A DNA stretch of 64,000 nucleotides from the NCBI RefSeq assembly GCF_001482385.1, contig NZ_CP013611.1, positions 1,736,001-1,800,000 on the forward strand, written 5' to 3'. Shown here piece after piece: positions 16,283 through 24,257 of the stretch. The position numbers and the translations under genes were made by a program. How positions within the stretch are numbered: the stretch's first letter is position 1; every line of letters starts with the position of its first letter. Below the pieces are notes generated by a model. It saw only the letters and a list, made by a program, of their open reading frames with translations, was not told the origin of the DNA and did no database searches. This stretch comes from Pseudoalteromonas rubra (GTDB lineage Bacteria > Pseudomonadota > Gammaproteobacteria > Enterobacterales > Alteromonadaceae).

Positions 16283-17281
16283 TCAGAAATCCTCCGTGTT
16301 TTGCTTTTGTTTGCTGAACTTTCCAGGAGAACACCCAAACCAGCGCTTAAACGCCTTATTGAATGCAGCTTGTTCGTTAAACCCTAACTCTCTTGCCAGC
16401 TCGGCAAGTGGCATGGTACCCAGGAGATCTTGAGTTCGCCTGAGCCGCTCTTCGGTCAGTAACTGCGAGTAACTGGTATTGAATTGCTTAAGCTGCCTTT
16501 GTACCTGACGCACCGATTTATTTAATTCACCAGCCAGCCTGTCCAGCTGACAATCACTGAGATCGCGACGGGCAGCCAGTATGATACGAAGCTGTGTCGC
16601 CACGGTATGATGCTGCTGAAGTTGTGCCAGCGCTTTATCTGACAGACGCTGTAACGCCTCATGCATAATGCAATTCGCCCGCCTGAACGGCAACGACAGA
16701 TAAGTGTGCTGAAACACAATCTGATTACAATGCTGATTACCGACCACAGGACAACCAAACCATAATGCCAGCTCTGAGCACTCAGCCCTACTTAATGAGC
16801 AGGTTAAGTCAACCCGCTCTGGCGTTGACTGTTGCGTTAACAAGGCACGCACTGAGGCAACCCAGGCGGTCATATTACGCAAAATCACATGACGAGAAGT
16901 TCGTGAGTTTGGCACCCAGGCAATAACAGCCCACTCATCCTGTTGATGAAATTGCGCTTGCCCTATACTGGCCACGAGCTGGTCGTATCTGAGTAGCGCC
17001 ATCAGCGCCTGATGCAAGTTTTCACAGCTTTCAACCAGGTAGCCCAGCACACCATAATCCGCAGGCTGGATCTGCTGGCCCAGGTGAAAGCCAAACAAAG
17101 GATCGTTAGTCAGCTCAGCCCCAGCTTGCAATACCTGCTCATACTCAGCCAAAGGGATCCTCGCATTCTGCTCAGCGTCCGTGTTACTTTTGTGCCTATT
17201 GCTGTTTTCGTGCAACCAGCCTAGCTGCTCCAGATAGAGCTGTACACTGCTGAAATAGTTTTTATCTAAAGTATTTTCCAT
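16283..17281 (-). CDS. AraC-family transcriptional regulator
   Basis: A 332-residue regulator. The N-terminal 200 residues resemble the ligand-binding domain found in OruR-type AraC regulators (GYLVESCENLHQALMALLRY is typical), and the last 100 residues carry the two AraC helix-turn-helix motifs (DLSDCQLDRLAGELNKSVRQ, then PLAELARELGFNEQAAFNKA and FKRWFGCSPGKF). The ATG at 17281 is preferred over a frame reaching 17443 because the longer one would overlap the neighbouring divergent gene; the ribosome site is weak. It is divergent from the SRPBCC/hydroxylase pair, which it probably controls. OruR-like regulators respond to small metabolites or lipids in many bacteria, but the effector here is unknown. 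Confidence 0.88.
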   Translation of the reverse strand: MENTLDKNYFSSVQLYLEQLGWLHENSNRHKSNTDAEQNARIPLAEYEQVLQAGAELTNDPLFGFHLGQQIQPADYGVLGYLVESCENLHQALMALLRYDQLVASIGQAQFHQQDEWAVIAWVPNSRTSRHVILRNMTAWVASVRALLTQQSTPERVDLTCSLSRAECSELALWFGCPVVGNQHCNQIVFQHTYLSLPFRRANCIMHEALQRLSDKALAQLQQHHTVATQLRIILAARRDLSDCQLDRLAGELNKSVRQVQRQLKQFNTSYSQLLTEERLRRTQDLLGTMPLAELARELGFNEQAAFNKAFKRWFGCSPGKFSKQKQNTEDF

Positions 17282-17371
17282 GTCGCATTTGGACAAAATT
17301 ACGTCGCCTATTCGCAAGATTGCCAGATAATCCTCTCTTACACTAGACAAAACTGTGTATAAGGAAAAACC

Positions 17372-17806
17372 ATGGTCAATGTTCGCTGCCAAAGAAACAT
17401 CGCCGCCACGCCACATCAGATAATGGAGACCCTGCTCGATCACCCGAGGTTAGATCGCTTTTTTAATGCCCAGTTCAAAGTCGTGCAAAGCGCTGTGCAT
17501 CCGGCCATTCGTGGTGGCAATGGCTGCATTCGTGAGGTGCGCATGCTAGGGCTCAGATTCTATGAACAGATCCAGCATGCCGATCCAGGTTCAATCCGCT
17601 ATCAAATTGTCGGCGATTTCCCGGTGAGAAAACACCAAGGAGAGATCCGGCTGCGCCAAATCGACAATAACACCTCGACCCGGATTGATTACCACGTGCG
17701 CTTTGCTCCACCCTGGTACCTGCCAGGCTGTATCCTTCGTCGACTGATCACCCGTGATATCAACCTCGCTCTGACGCGTCTGGAGGCCAGTTATGCTGTC
17801 CGTTGA
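17372..17806 (+). CDS. SRPBCC/START-type small protein
   Basis: A 144-residue cytoplasmic protein with the look of the SRPBCC (START/Bet v1) fold: an N-terminal strand, two short helices (TPHQIMETLLDHPRLDRFF), a long beta-sheet section and a C-terminal helix (TRDINLALTRLEASYAV). This fold has a hydrophobic pocket for lipids or sterol-like molecules. AAGGA stands before the ATG. It overlaps the downstream fatty-acid/sterol hydroxylase gene by 14 bases, so the two are translationally coupled and probably act on the same lipid. The assignment to the superfamily is by pattern, so moderate. Confidence 0.7.
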   Translation: MVNVRCQRNIAATPHQIMETLLDHPRLDRFFNAQFKVVQSAVHPAIRGGNGCIREVRMLGLRFYEQIQHADPGSIRYQIVGDFPVRKHQGEIRLRQIDNNTSTRIDYHVRFAPPWYLPGCILRRLITRDINLALTRLEASYAVR

Positions 17807-18608
17807 GTGGATCTTGCTACTACTCAGCCCAGTCTTTGTGGCTGCTATAGTGCTGGAATATCGCATTGCTCCCGAGCACTACCGCCTTAAGGACAGTCTG
17901 CACAACGTGGTACTCGCCTTACTCCATCAAAGTGCTGACCTGTTGGCCCTGGGTGTTTTGATGCCACTGTTTTATTGGTTGCATAAATTGGCACTGTTTG
18001 ACATTCCCCTGACAGCACTGACACTGCTTGGCGCCTTCTTATTGCAAGACTTCCTTTACTACTGGTTTCATCGTGCTTCGCACAAAGTGCACTGGCTATG
18101 GTTAGCACATGTGGTCCATCATAGCTCTGCACACATGAACTTTTCGACGGCCTTTCGCCAAAGCCTGCTTTACCCCTTTGTTGGCATGTGGCTATTCTGG
18201 ACCCCGATGATCATACTGGGCTTTGTGCCTGAGTTCGTCCTGGCTGTCGTTGCCATTAACCTCGCTTTTCAATTTTTTGTTCATACTCAACTAGTTGGTC
18301 AACTGGGCTGGCTGGAGCACGTGTTTAACACCCCCACACATCACCGAATTCACCACGCCAGTAACGCCTGCTATCTCGACAAGAACTTTGCAGGTGTGCT
18401 GATCATCTGGGACAAACTGTTTGGCACTTACTCAGACACACAGCCTCATGAACAGATCCGTTACGGTATTGTCGGCAGTGCACCGCAAGATACGCTGCGA
18501 TCCATCAATTTCCATGAGTGCCGGGTGTTGCTCAGCAAACTGAAAAAAGCTAGGGGCTTCAAAGAGAAGCTTTACCAACTGCTGTCTGCCCCAAGGCATT
18601 TGGAGTAG
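17793..18608 (+). CDS. Sterol desaturase / fatty acid hydroxylase family membrane enzyme
   Basis: A 271-residue inner-membrane di-iron enzyme of the fatty acid hydroxylase superfamily. Four or so hydrophobic helices surround the histidine clusters that bind the two irons: HRASH, HVVHH and HRIHH, all present. Members hydroxylate or desaturate lipids such as sterols, carotenoids, alkylglycerols or sphingoid bases; the substrate is not shown by sequence. GGAGG precedes the ATG inside the upstream SRPBCC gene. The pair is divergent from an AraC regulator and followed, after about 100 bases, by a separately controlled metallo-hydrolase gene. Confidence 0.88.
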   Translation: MLSVEWILLLLSPVFVAAIVLEYRIAPEHYRLKDSLHNVVLALLHQSADLLALGVLMPLFYWLHKLALFDIPLTALTLLGAFLLQDFLYYWFHRASHKVHWLWLAHVVHHSSAHMNFSTAFRQSLLYPFVGMWLFWTPMIILGFVPEFVLAVVAINLAFQFFVHTQLVGQLGWLEHVFNTPTHHRIHHASNACYLDKNFAGVLIIWDKLFGTYSDTQPHEQIRYGIVGSAPQDTLRSINFHECRVLLSKLKKARGFKEKLYQLLSAPRHLE

Positions 18609-18654
18609 ACAACAGCAGCCAGCCCGCATAGTTCATCCAAAAAAAGACACTTAA

Positions 18655-18705
18655 TAGTTTACTTTTCCAACCAAAAAAATAAACTGCACAGTGTAGTTTA
18701 CTTTT
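18655..18705 (+). promoter_or_regulatory. Palindromic operator-like region before the MBL gene
   Basis: The 21 bases 18680-18700 form a near-perfect palindrome (TAAACT...AGTTTA, with CAC/GTG inside). The 12-base string TAGTTTACTTTT occurs twice, at 18655-18666 and 18694-18705. This is the pattern of a dimeric repressor site (TetR- or similar type); the regulator is not identified. Confidence 0.55.
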
Positions 18706-18715
18706 GGGTCACACA

Positions 18716-19822
18716 ATGAAAAAGTGGTTTGTTATTTTCGCCATGGTGTTTGGCGCTATTACAGGAGGCTGTTCTATGATCTCTAATCTTAATGCACAAG
18801 TGCCATCTCAGGGCTACCAGTCAGAGCATTTTCAAAAAGGCCGGTTTCAAAACCTGCACCCAACCGTGCCTGCCAGCCTGAGTAAAACGCTGGCGATCAC
18901 CTGGCGGTTTTTTACCGAAACCAAAGTTGCTGCTGAGCCTGAGCAAGCACTGCCCGTTTCATCGTTAACCCGCGCTGAGTTAAACGCTTTGCCCGATGTC
19001 GGCGTACATATCATTAAGCTTGGTCATTCTTCGGTATTGCTCAAAGTGGATGGGGCTTACTGGCTGTTAGACCCGGTTTTCTCCGAGCGGGCATCCCCCT
19101 TTTCATTCATCGGGCCAAGCCGCTTTCATCAGCCACCCATCTCACTTGATGAACTGCCTCCCATTGATAAAGTACTGATTTCTCATAATCATTATGATCA
19201 CCTGGATAAACAGGCGGTCAAACAACTCAATGCCAAAACGGCTCAGTTTTTAGTACCACTTGGTGTTGAAGGAGATTTGCGCCGCTGGGGTATAGACGCT
19301 GAAAAAATTCATTCATTTGACTGGTGGCAAGAACAGCATGATCAGGACGTGATGGTGGCATTTACCCCTACCCAACATTTTTCTGGCCGTGGCCTGAGCG
19401 ATGCAAACCGCACATTGTGGGGCTCCTGGGTCATTAAAACCAGCCACGAACGCCTTTATTTTAGTGGCGATTCTGGCTACTTCCCCGGTTTCAAAGACAT
19501 TGGTGAGCGCTATGGTCCCTTTGATTACACACTGATAGAAACGGGCGCTTATGATGCCGACTGGGCCGATATTCATATGACCCCTGAGCAAAGTGTGCAG
19601 GCACATCTGGACCTGCGCGGAAAAATCATGATCCCCATTCACAACGGGACCTTTGATCTGGCTTTTCATAGCTGGTATGACCCGCTGGAGCGTGTGCATA
19701 GCGCAGCACAGCAGCTGGGTGTTGTGCTCAATACACCAACACCCGGAGAAGCCATCACCATCAATCAGGCTTACTTAAACCAAACCTGGTGGCAATCATT
19801 AATGGCACAAGTGTATCGCTAA
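18716..19822 (+). CDS. Metallo-beta-lactamase-fold hydrolase, lipoprotein
   Basis: A 368-residue protein of the metallo-beta-lactamase superfamily, of the subgroup that includes UlaG-like and NAPE-phospholipase D-like hydrolases. The zinc motif HNHYDH is seen near residue 160 and further metal ligands in FTPTQHFSGRG and FSGDSGYFPG. The N-terminus is a lipoprotein signal with lipobox TGGC (MKKWFVIFAMVFGAITGGCS), so it should be anchored to a membrane on the periplasmic side. The ATG at 18716 is preferred to a TTG at 18704. A palindromic operator-like region lies directly upstream. Homologues act on phosphodiester lipids or lactones; substrate unknown here. Confidence 0.88.
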   Translation: MKKWFVIFAMVFGAITGGCSMISNLNAQVPSQGYQSEHFQKGRFQNLHPTVPASLSKTLAITWRFFTETKVAAEPEQALPVSSLTRAELNALPDVGVHIIKLGHSSVLLKVDGAYWLLDPVFSERASPFSFIGPSRFHQPPISLDELPPIDKVLISHNHYDHLDKQAVKQLNAKTAQFLVPLGVEGDLRRWGIDAEKIHSFDWWQEQHDQDVMVAFTPTQHFSGRGLSDANRTLWGSWVIKTSHERLYFSGDSGYFPGFKDIGERYGPFDYTLIETGAYDADWADIHMTPEQSVQAHLDLRGKIMIPIHNGTFDLAFHSWYDPLERVHSAAQQLGVVLNTPTPGEAITINQAYLNQTWWQSLMAQVYR

Positions 19823-19829
19823 AACCTGC

Positions 19830-19895
19830 CTGAAGCCCTCACTGCTGGCACTTATTTATTCTGCGTCGTGCTTTGATGTTTGGCGAGGGTTTCAG
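19830..19895 (+). other. Long-range hairpin after the MBL gene
   Basis: CTGAAGCCCTC (19830-19840) can pair with GAGGGTTTCAG (19885-19895) over a 44-base loop, with one G-U pair, and is followed by CTTTTAAC. It could be a terminator with a large loop or a small RNA; weak evidence. The rest of 19896-20104 shows nothing recognisable. Confidence 0.3.
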
Positions 19896-20104
19896 CTTTT
19901 AACAAAAACGGGGACGGTAACGTGAGCGTATTTGCATCAAAGATATCGCCCCCTTTACAGCAATGACTGACCACACTCGCATTAATCCCCTAGCCTGCGA
20001 CTAGCATGAAAATGTTTCACGCCTATTTGTGGCTATTTTATAGACAAACGACCACCCTCTCTCTCATCATAGCTGCCACAATAAAAACAATAAGGAAAGC
20101 TGTT

Positions 20105-21169
20105 ATGACACAACGCGTGTATGAACTGGACCTGCTGCGTTTTATTTGTGCGCTGGGTGTGGTGATCTTTCACTACACCTACACCGGGCATATGGAAGGG
20201 TTTGCCCCAATCGCCGACTTTGAGACAGTCCGTGAAGCCACCCGCTATACCTATATGGGCATTAACTTTTTCTTTGTCATCAGTGGATTTGTGATCTTGA
20301 TGAGCCTGCAAGGACGCACACTTAAGGAGTTCTTAACCGCGCGTTTTATCCGGCTTTACCCTGCCTACTGGGCAGCACTGACCATCACTGCGCTGGCCAC
20401 TTTGCTCTGGGGCAAAGATGTGTTTAACGTCTCGCTTGGGCAGTACCTGACCAACCTCACCATGGCACAGGAACTATTTTCCGTTGCATCGCTGGATAGC
20501 GCTTACTGGACACTGTACATCGAGCTCAAGTTTTATCTGTGTATGGTCTTGCTGGTCGCATGCGGACTCATGCCCTATCTCAAAGCCATACTGGCACTGG
20601 TCCTGAGCGTCAGTTTGCTTGCGCTGTTTTTGCCCTGGAGCAGTAACATCAATATGTTCGTGGCGATGTTCCCGCACTGGAGTGGCTACTTTGCCTCTGG
20701 TTGTGTGTTTTATCTTGTACGCCGTGATGGATTGAACTGGCAAGGGGCAGGTCTGCTAGTACTCTCGCTGGCATTTATGCTGACACAGTCGGTGTTGTTT
20801 GGTGCGCTGATGCAAAGCTGGTTTAATATTTCCTTTCACGGACCCACCATCGCTCTCATCAATGGGATATTCTTTGCATTGCTGTGCCTGAGCGCCCTGG
20901 CAAAACGTCACCCATTCAGATTTCGTCGCTGGTACTACCTGGGCATACTCACCTATCCTTTGTACCTACTCCACCAGCATTTGGGCTACATGCTGTTTAA
21001 CCGCTTTGGTAACGAACACAACATTGCCAGCCTGGTTGTGTTCACCACACTCGCAATGATAATACTGGCCGGGTTACTCCATTATGGGATTGAAAAACCA
21101 GTATCTCGCTGGCTGACACGGCGCACCAAACGCAGTGGTCAGCCAGAACAAGTGGCTAAACAAGTTTAA
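20105..21169 (+). CDS. Acyltransferase 3 family membrane protein
   Basis: A 354-residue polytopic membrane protein of the acyltransferase 3 family (OatA/OafA/NodX type), which transfers acetyl or other acyl groups to surface sugars. It begins with the standard ELDLLRFICALGVVIFHY (catalytic-type histidine near residue 21) and has about ten hydrophobic helices. AAGGA lies before the ATG at 20105; the longer frame to 20006 has no such site. There is no glycan gene cluster beside it, so the acceptor (O-antigen, peptidoglycan, lipid) is unclear. It ends 30 bases before the convergent zinc-ribbon gene. Confidence 0.9.
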   Translation: MTQRVYELDLLRFICALGVVIFHYTYTGHMEGFAPIADFETVREATRYTYMGINFFFVISGFVILMSLQGRTLKEFLTARFIRLYPAYWAALTITALATLLWGKDVFNVSLGQYLTNLTMAQELFSVASLDSAYWTLYIELKFYLCMVLLVACGLMPYLKAILALVLSVSLLALFLPWSSNINMFVAMFPHWSGYFASGCVFYLVRRDGLNWQGAGLLVLSLAFMLTQSVLFGALMQSWFNISFHGPTIALINGIFFALLCLSALAKRHPFRFRRWYYLGILTYPLYLLHQHLGYMLFNRFGNEHNIASLVVFTTLAMIILAGLLHYGIEKPVSRWLTRRTKRSGQPEQVAKQV

Positions 21170-21198
21170 TTGTAGCCACTCGCACCAGTTCAATGCGC

Positions 21199-21753
21199 CT
21201 AACGCTCGGCAGAATAGGGATCTTCTGCCATCAGATAGGCTCTCAGGTCGGCTTTCTGAGGATGATTATTCAGCCACGTACGAATATCGCGCAATCGCTG
21301 GTAAGTTTCATCACCAAACTTATCCTGATAGATATCAGCAAAGTTCTGTTGGCTGGTGTCTTCGCGGATTTGCTGCTGCCACTGCTGGGTAACCAGCTGG
21401 TTCAGCGCGCCAGCCAACCCCTCGGCTTTCAGCAAGTGCCATTCTCCTTTATCAAGCCAAATACCGCCAGTGGCGACACTGTAATCAACCCGGTGTGCGC
21501 TACTTGCACTGATCCTGAACTTACGCATCAAAGTACCCGACACTGGACAAAACAGCGCGCGCTTGCTGTCTTCTGCCTCATTGCCAAACTCAATCTGTTC
21601 TGCGAATTGATAGTCAGGGTTACGCTCTTTCCAGGCGACATAATCCTCTATCAGGATCCAATCTCCCTGGCACTGATCACAGCTATGCGCCCGAAATAAG
21701 CCTTCAATAAACCCTGGGCGCAGCTGGCCTTCACCACAACTTGTGCACTTCAT
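21199..21753 (-). CDS. Zinc-ribbon (zf-TFIIB-like) protein
   Basis: A 184-residue cytoplasmic protein. The N-terminus has paired CxxC motifs (CTSCGEG and CDQCQGDW) and a second region has VATGGIWLDKGEW, a pattern typical of zf-TFIIB domain proteins where a zinc ribbon precedes a GxWxDxGE signature. The C-terminal 70 residues are helical and rich in glutamine. GGGAGA precedes the ATG at 21753, which is why the longer frame to 21822 is rejected. Function of this family is unknown. It is transcribed alone, convergent with the acyltransferase gene and divergent from an AraC gene. Confidence 0.75.
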   Translation of the reverse strand: MKCTSCGEGQLRPGFIEGLFRAHSCDQCQGDWILIEDYVAWKERNPDYQFAEQIEFGNEAEDSKRALFCPVSGTLMRKFRISASSAHRVDYSVATGGIWLDKGEWHLLKAEGLAGALNQLVTQQWQQQIREDTSQQNFADIYQDKFGDETYQRLRDIRTWLNNHPQKADLRAYLMAEDPYSAER

Positions 21754-21952
21754 TATATCTCCCGATCCTTTATCCATGTGATACACGTGAGTCAGTGTAA
21801 AGCAAATAACCGTAGGCCTCAATTTGCGAATTTCGGCAAGTGCGCAAACATTATCAATCGCGCCTGATATACGCTGAGTTTCGTCGCCAACACCACTGTG
21901 TGCATCCTGAGATGCTAAACTGATTCACCTGTAACCGAAGCGAGAAAGCACC

Positions 21953-22828
21953 ATGACAACACGTATCACCACACTCAACCACTATCAGCAGCGCCTGCTG
22001 CGAGTGATTGACTATATGTATGAGCATGTTGATCAGGACCTGGACGTGAATACACTGGCTGACGTGGCCTGTATGTCCTGTTACCACTTCCACCGCATAT
22101 TTCGTGAGTTTATAGGTGAACCAGTGAACGCCACAGTAAGACGTATGCGCATGTTGAAGGCGGCATCCTACTTAGTTCGCAGCACACTCACACAGCAGCA
22201 AATCGCCAGGCGGGTTAACTATGGCAGTGTTGAAGCCTTTAACCGTGCATTCAGCCGCCATTATGGTATGACCCCCAACCAATTTCGCCAGCAACAGCAA
22301 AGCGATGCCCTGCAAAGCGCTGCGTTTTATCCGGCTCAACCACAGGAGTACAATACCATGTACCAGGTAAAACAAACGCAACAAAATGCACTGCCCCTGA
22401 TTGGCCTGGCCCATCAGGGCGACTATATGCAAATCGGAAAAACCTTCGAAAAACTCGGGATGATGGCAGGCAGCGCAGGCCTCATTAACGAGCAGACCCG
22501 TTACTTTGGCATTTACTATGACGACCCACAAACAGTAGAACAGCATCACCTCAGAGCTATGGCATGTATCACCCTGCCTCCTGACACTGAATTCGATCAA
22601 CACACCTTTGAGGCCATCACCATTCCTGCGGGTAACGTGGTTTCGGTGACTTTTAAGGGGGATTACAGTGAGCTGGAGCAACCCTACAACTGGCTGTTTG
22701 GCCAATGGCTACCACAAAGTGGGCTGGAATTGGTTGATCATCCACCATTTGAAGAGTACCTGAATGATACCCGCGATACTGCGCCTCAGGAATTACTCAC
22801 CCAGATCAATTGCCTGGTACAGGCATAG
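21953..22828 (+). CDS. AraC-family regulator with GyrI-like effector domain
   Basis: A 291-residue regulator with the DNA-binding domain at the N-terminus (two helix-turn-helix motifs at about residues 25-110: NTLADVACMSCYHFHRIFRE and TQQQIARRVNYGSVEAFNRA) and a C-terminal GyrI-like/BacR-type effector-binding domain (about 140-290, GNVVSVTFKGDYSELEQPYN). This Rob/SoxS-like layout is common in regulators of drug or stress responses. The effector and targets are unknown; it is not next to an efflux gene. Its 3' end overlaps the convergent manB gene by 23 bases, so the two transcripts are complementary at their tails. Confidence 0.9.
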   Translation: MTTRITTLNHYQQRLLRVIDYMYEHVDQDLDVNTLADVACMSCYHFHRIFREFIGEPVNATVRRMRMLKAASYLVRSTLTQQQIARRVNYGSVEAFNRAFSRHYGMTPNQFRQQQQSDALQSAAFYPAQPQEYNTMYQVKQTQQNALPLIGLAHQGDYMQIGKTFEKLGMMAGSAGLINEQTRYFGIYYDDPQTVEQHHLRAMACITLPPDTEFDQHTFEAITIPAGNVVSVTFKGDYSELEQPYNWLFGQWLPQSGLELVDHPPFEEYLNDTRDTAPQELLTQINCLVQA

Positions 22829-24257
22829 ACACTTGCTGCGCCAACGCGCCCAGCAGTATTTCAACCAATTCATCTGCCTGCTGCTGCGATGATGCTTCGG
22901 CATAACAGCGCAGCTCGGGCGCATTGCCCGATTGTCTCAGGTGTACGATACACCCATCTTCGAGCACAAAACGGACACCATCCAGTGTGCTGGATATCGT
23001 CGGCACGCAATCACACTTAAGCACTTGTGCAAGCTTCTGCGGCTGGGCCTGCAACGCAACTAACAACGCTTCTGAATTGGCCAGTGCAACCCTTTGTAAA
23101 CGATTGCTGGCAGTGAAGCGCGCAGCGTATTGACGCACTAGCTGAGCCAATGTGAGGCCACGTTGCCTGGCCAGATCCAATATGGCCAGCAGCGGGAGTA
23201 ACGCATCCCGGGTCGGCAAACGTTCAATGACTTTGCCGTTTACCATGACATCCGAACCCAGCAAAAACCCTCCATTGGCTTCAAACCCGGCAACTGTAGG
23301 GTATATATCAGCCAAATGAGTAAGTTGCTCAATCACATATGGAGAGCCTATTCGTGTGCGCCTAATCTGCTTAAACTCTCCACATAGCTCCAGTGAGGTG
23401 TTACAGTTCAGTGGGACACTCAGCGCCTCAATATTCAGTGCTTTGGCACATAACAGCCCCAGTATATCGCCTCTGAGCCAATGCCCTGTATGGTCGGCTA
23501 TCATAGGTCTGTCCCCGTCGCCATCAGTACTGAATACCAGATCTAACCGATGCTCACAGGTCCATTGCCGGGCAAGGGATTTATCTCGTTCGCTGACAGC
23601 TTCAGTATCAATCGGGACAAACTCACTACTGCGTCCCAGGCAAATCACCTTGGCGCCCAGTGCCTCTAACACAGCAACGTATAAATCACGTCCGGCGCTG
23701 GTGTGCTGATAGACACCAATGGTCAGCCCGGCGCATAAGTCAGCCGGAAAAACATCCAGCATACGAGATAAATACGGTAAACTTATCTTATGATCAGGGT
23801 CTGGCAGAGGTTGCATGTTCATTGGGCTTGGGACTGCCTGACAAGCCACAATAGCGGCTTCATCGGCTTTGTCTATTTCACCATAGGGGTGATAAAACTT
23901 AAGTCCATTGCGATCAAAGGGAATATGACTGCCAGTCACCATGACCGCCGCCATCTTATTTCGTTGTGCATACAAGGCCAATGCAGGCGTCGGCAACACT
24001 CCGGCAAATTGCACTGTCATCCCTAAAGCATGTAACGCACTGATACAATTTTGCGCTATCTTAGGGCTGGAAGGACGGTTGTCCATACCCACCACCACCC
24101 CACTGAAGCCATAACGAGGTTGCAGCTGTGCAATCATAGCGACCATAAAAGCCTGACACACTAAGGCCGTAAATCCATCATTGAGTCCTCTGGCACCACT
24201 GGTGCCAAACTGCACACCACTTTGCGCAATGAGCTGTGCGCAATTAACTGAGGTCAT
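22806..24257 (-). CDS. manB: Phosphomannomutase
   Basis: A 483-residue enzyme of the alpha-D-phosphohexomutase family that converts mannose 6-phosphate to mannose 1-phosphate in the cytoplasm. The phosphoserine loop (TGSHIPFDRNG), the metal loop (DGDGDRP) and the sugar-binding loop (EANGG) are intact, and the C-terminal phosphate loop reads RQSGNAPELR. The ATG at 24257 with GGGGGA upstream is chosen; it overlaps the end of manC by 14 bases, so the two genes are translationally coupled. Together they supply GDP-mannose for surface polysaccharide. Some homologues also use glucose phosphates, but the manC partner favours mannose. Confidence 0.92.
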   Translation of the reverse strand: MTSVNCAQLIAQSGVQFGTSGARGLNDGFTALVCQAFMVAMIAQLQPRYGFSGVVVGMDNRPSSPKIAQNCISALHALGMTVQFAGVLPTPALALYAQRNKMAAVMVTGSHIPFDRNGLKFYHPYGEIDKADEAAIVACQAVPSPMNMQPLPDPDHKISLPYLSRMLDVFPADLCAGLTIGVYQHTSAGRDLYVAVLEALGAKVICLGRSSEFVPIDTEAVSERDKSLARQWTCEHRLDLVFSTDGDGDRPMIADHTGHWLRGDILGLLCAKALNIEALSVPLNCNTSLELCGEFKQIRRTRIGSPYVIEQLTHLADIYPTVAGFEANGGFLLGSDVMVNGKVIERLPTRDALLPLLAILDLARQRGLTLAQLVRQYAARFTASNRLQRVALANSEALLVALQAQPQKLAQVLKCDCVPTISSTLDGVRFVLEDGCIVHLRQSGNAPELRCYAEASSQQQADELVEILLGALAQQVSMPVPGN

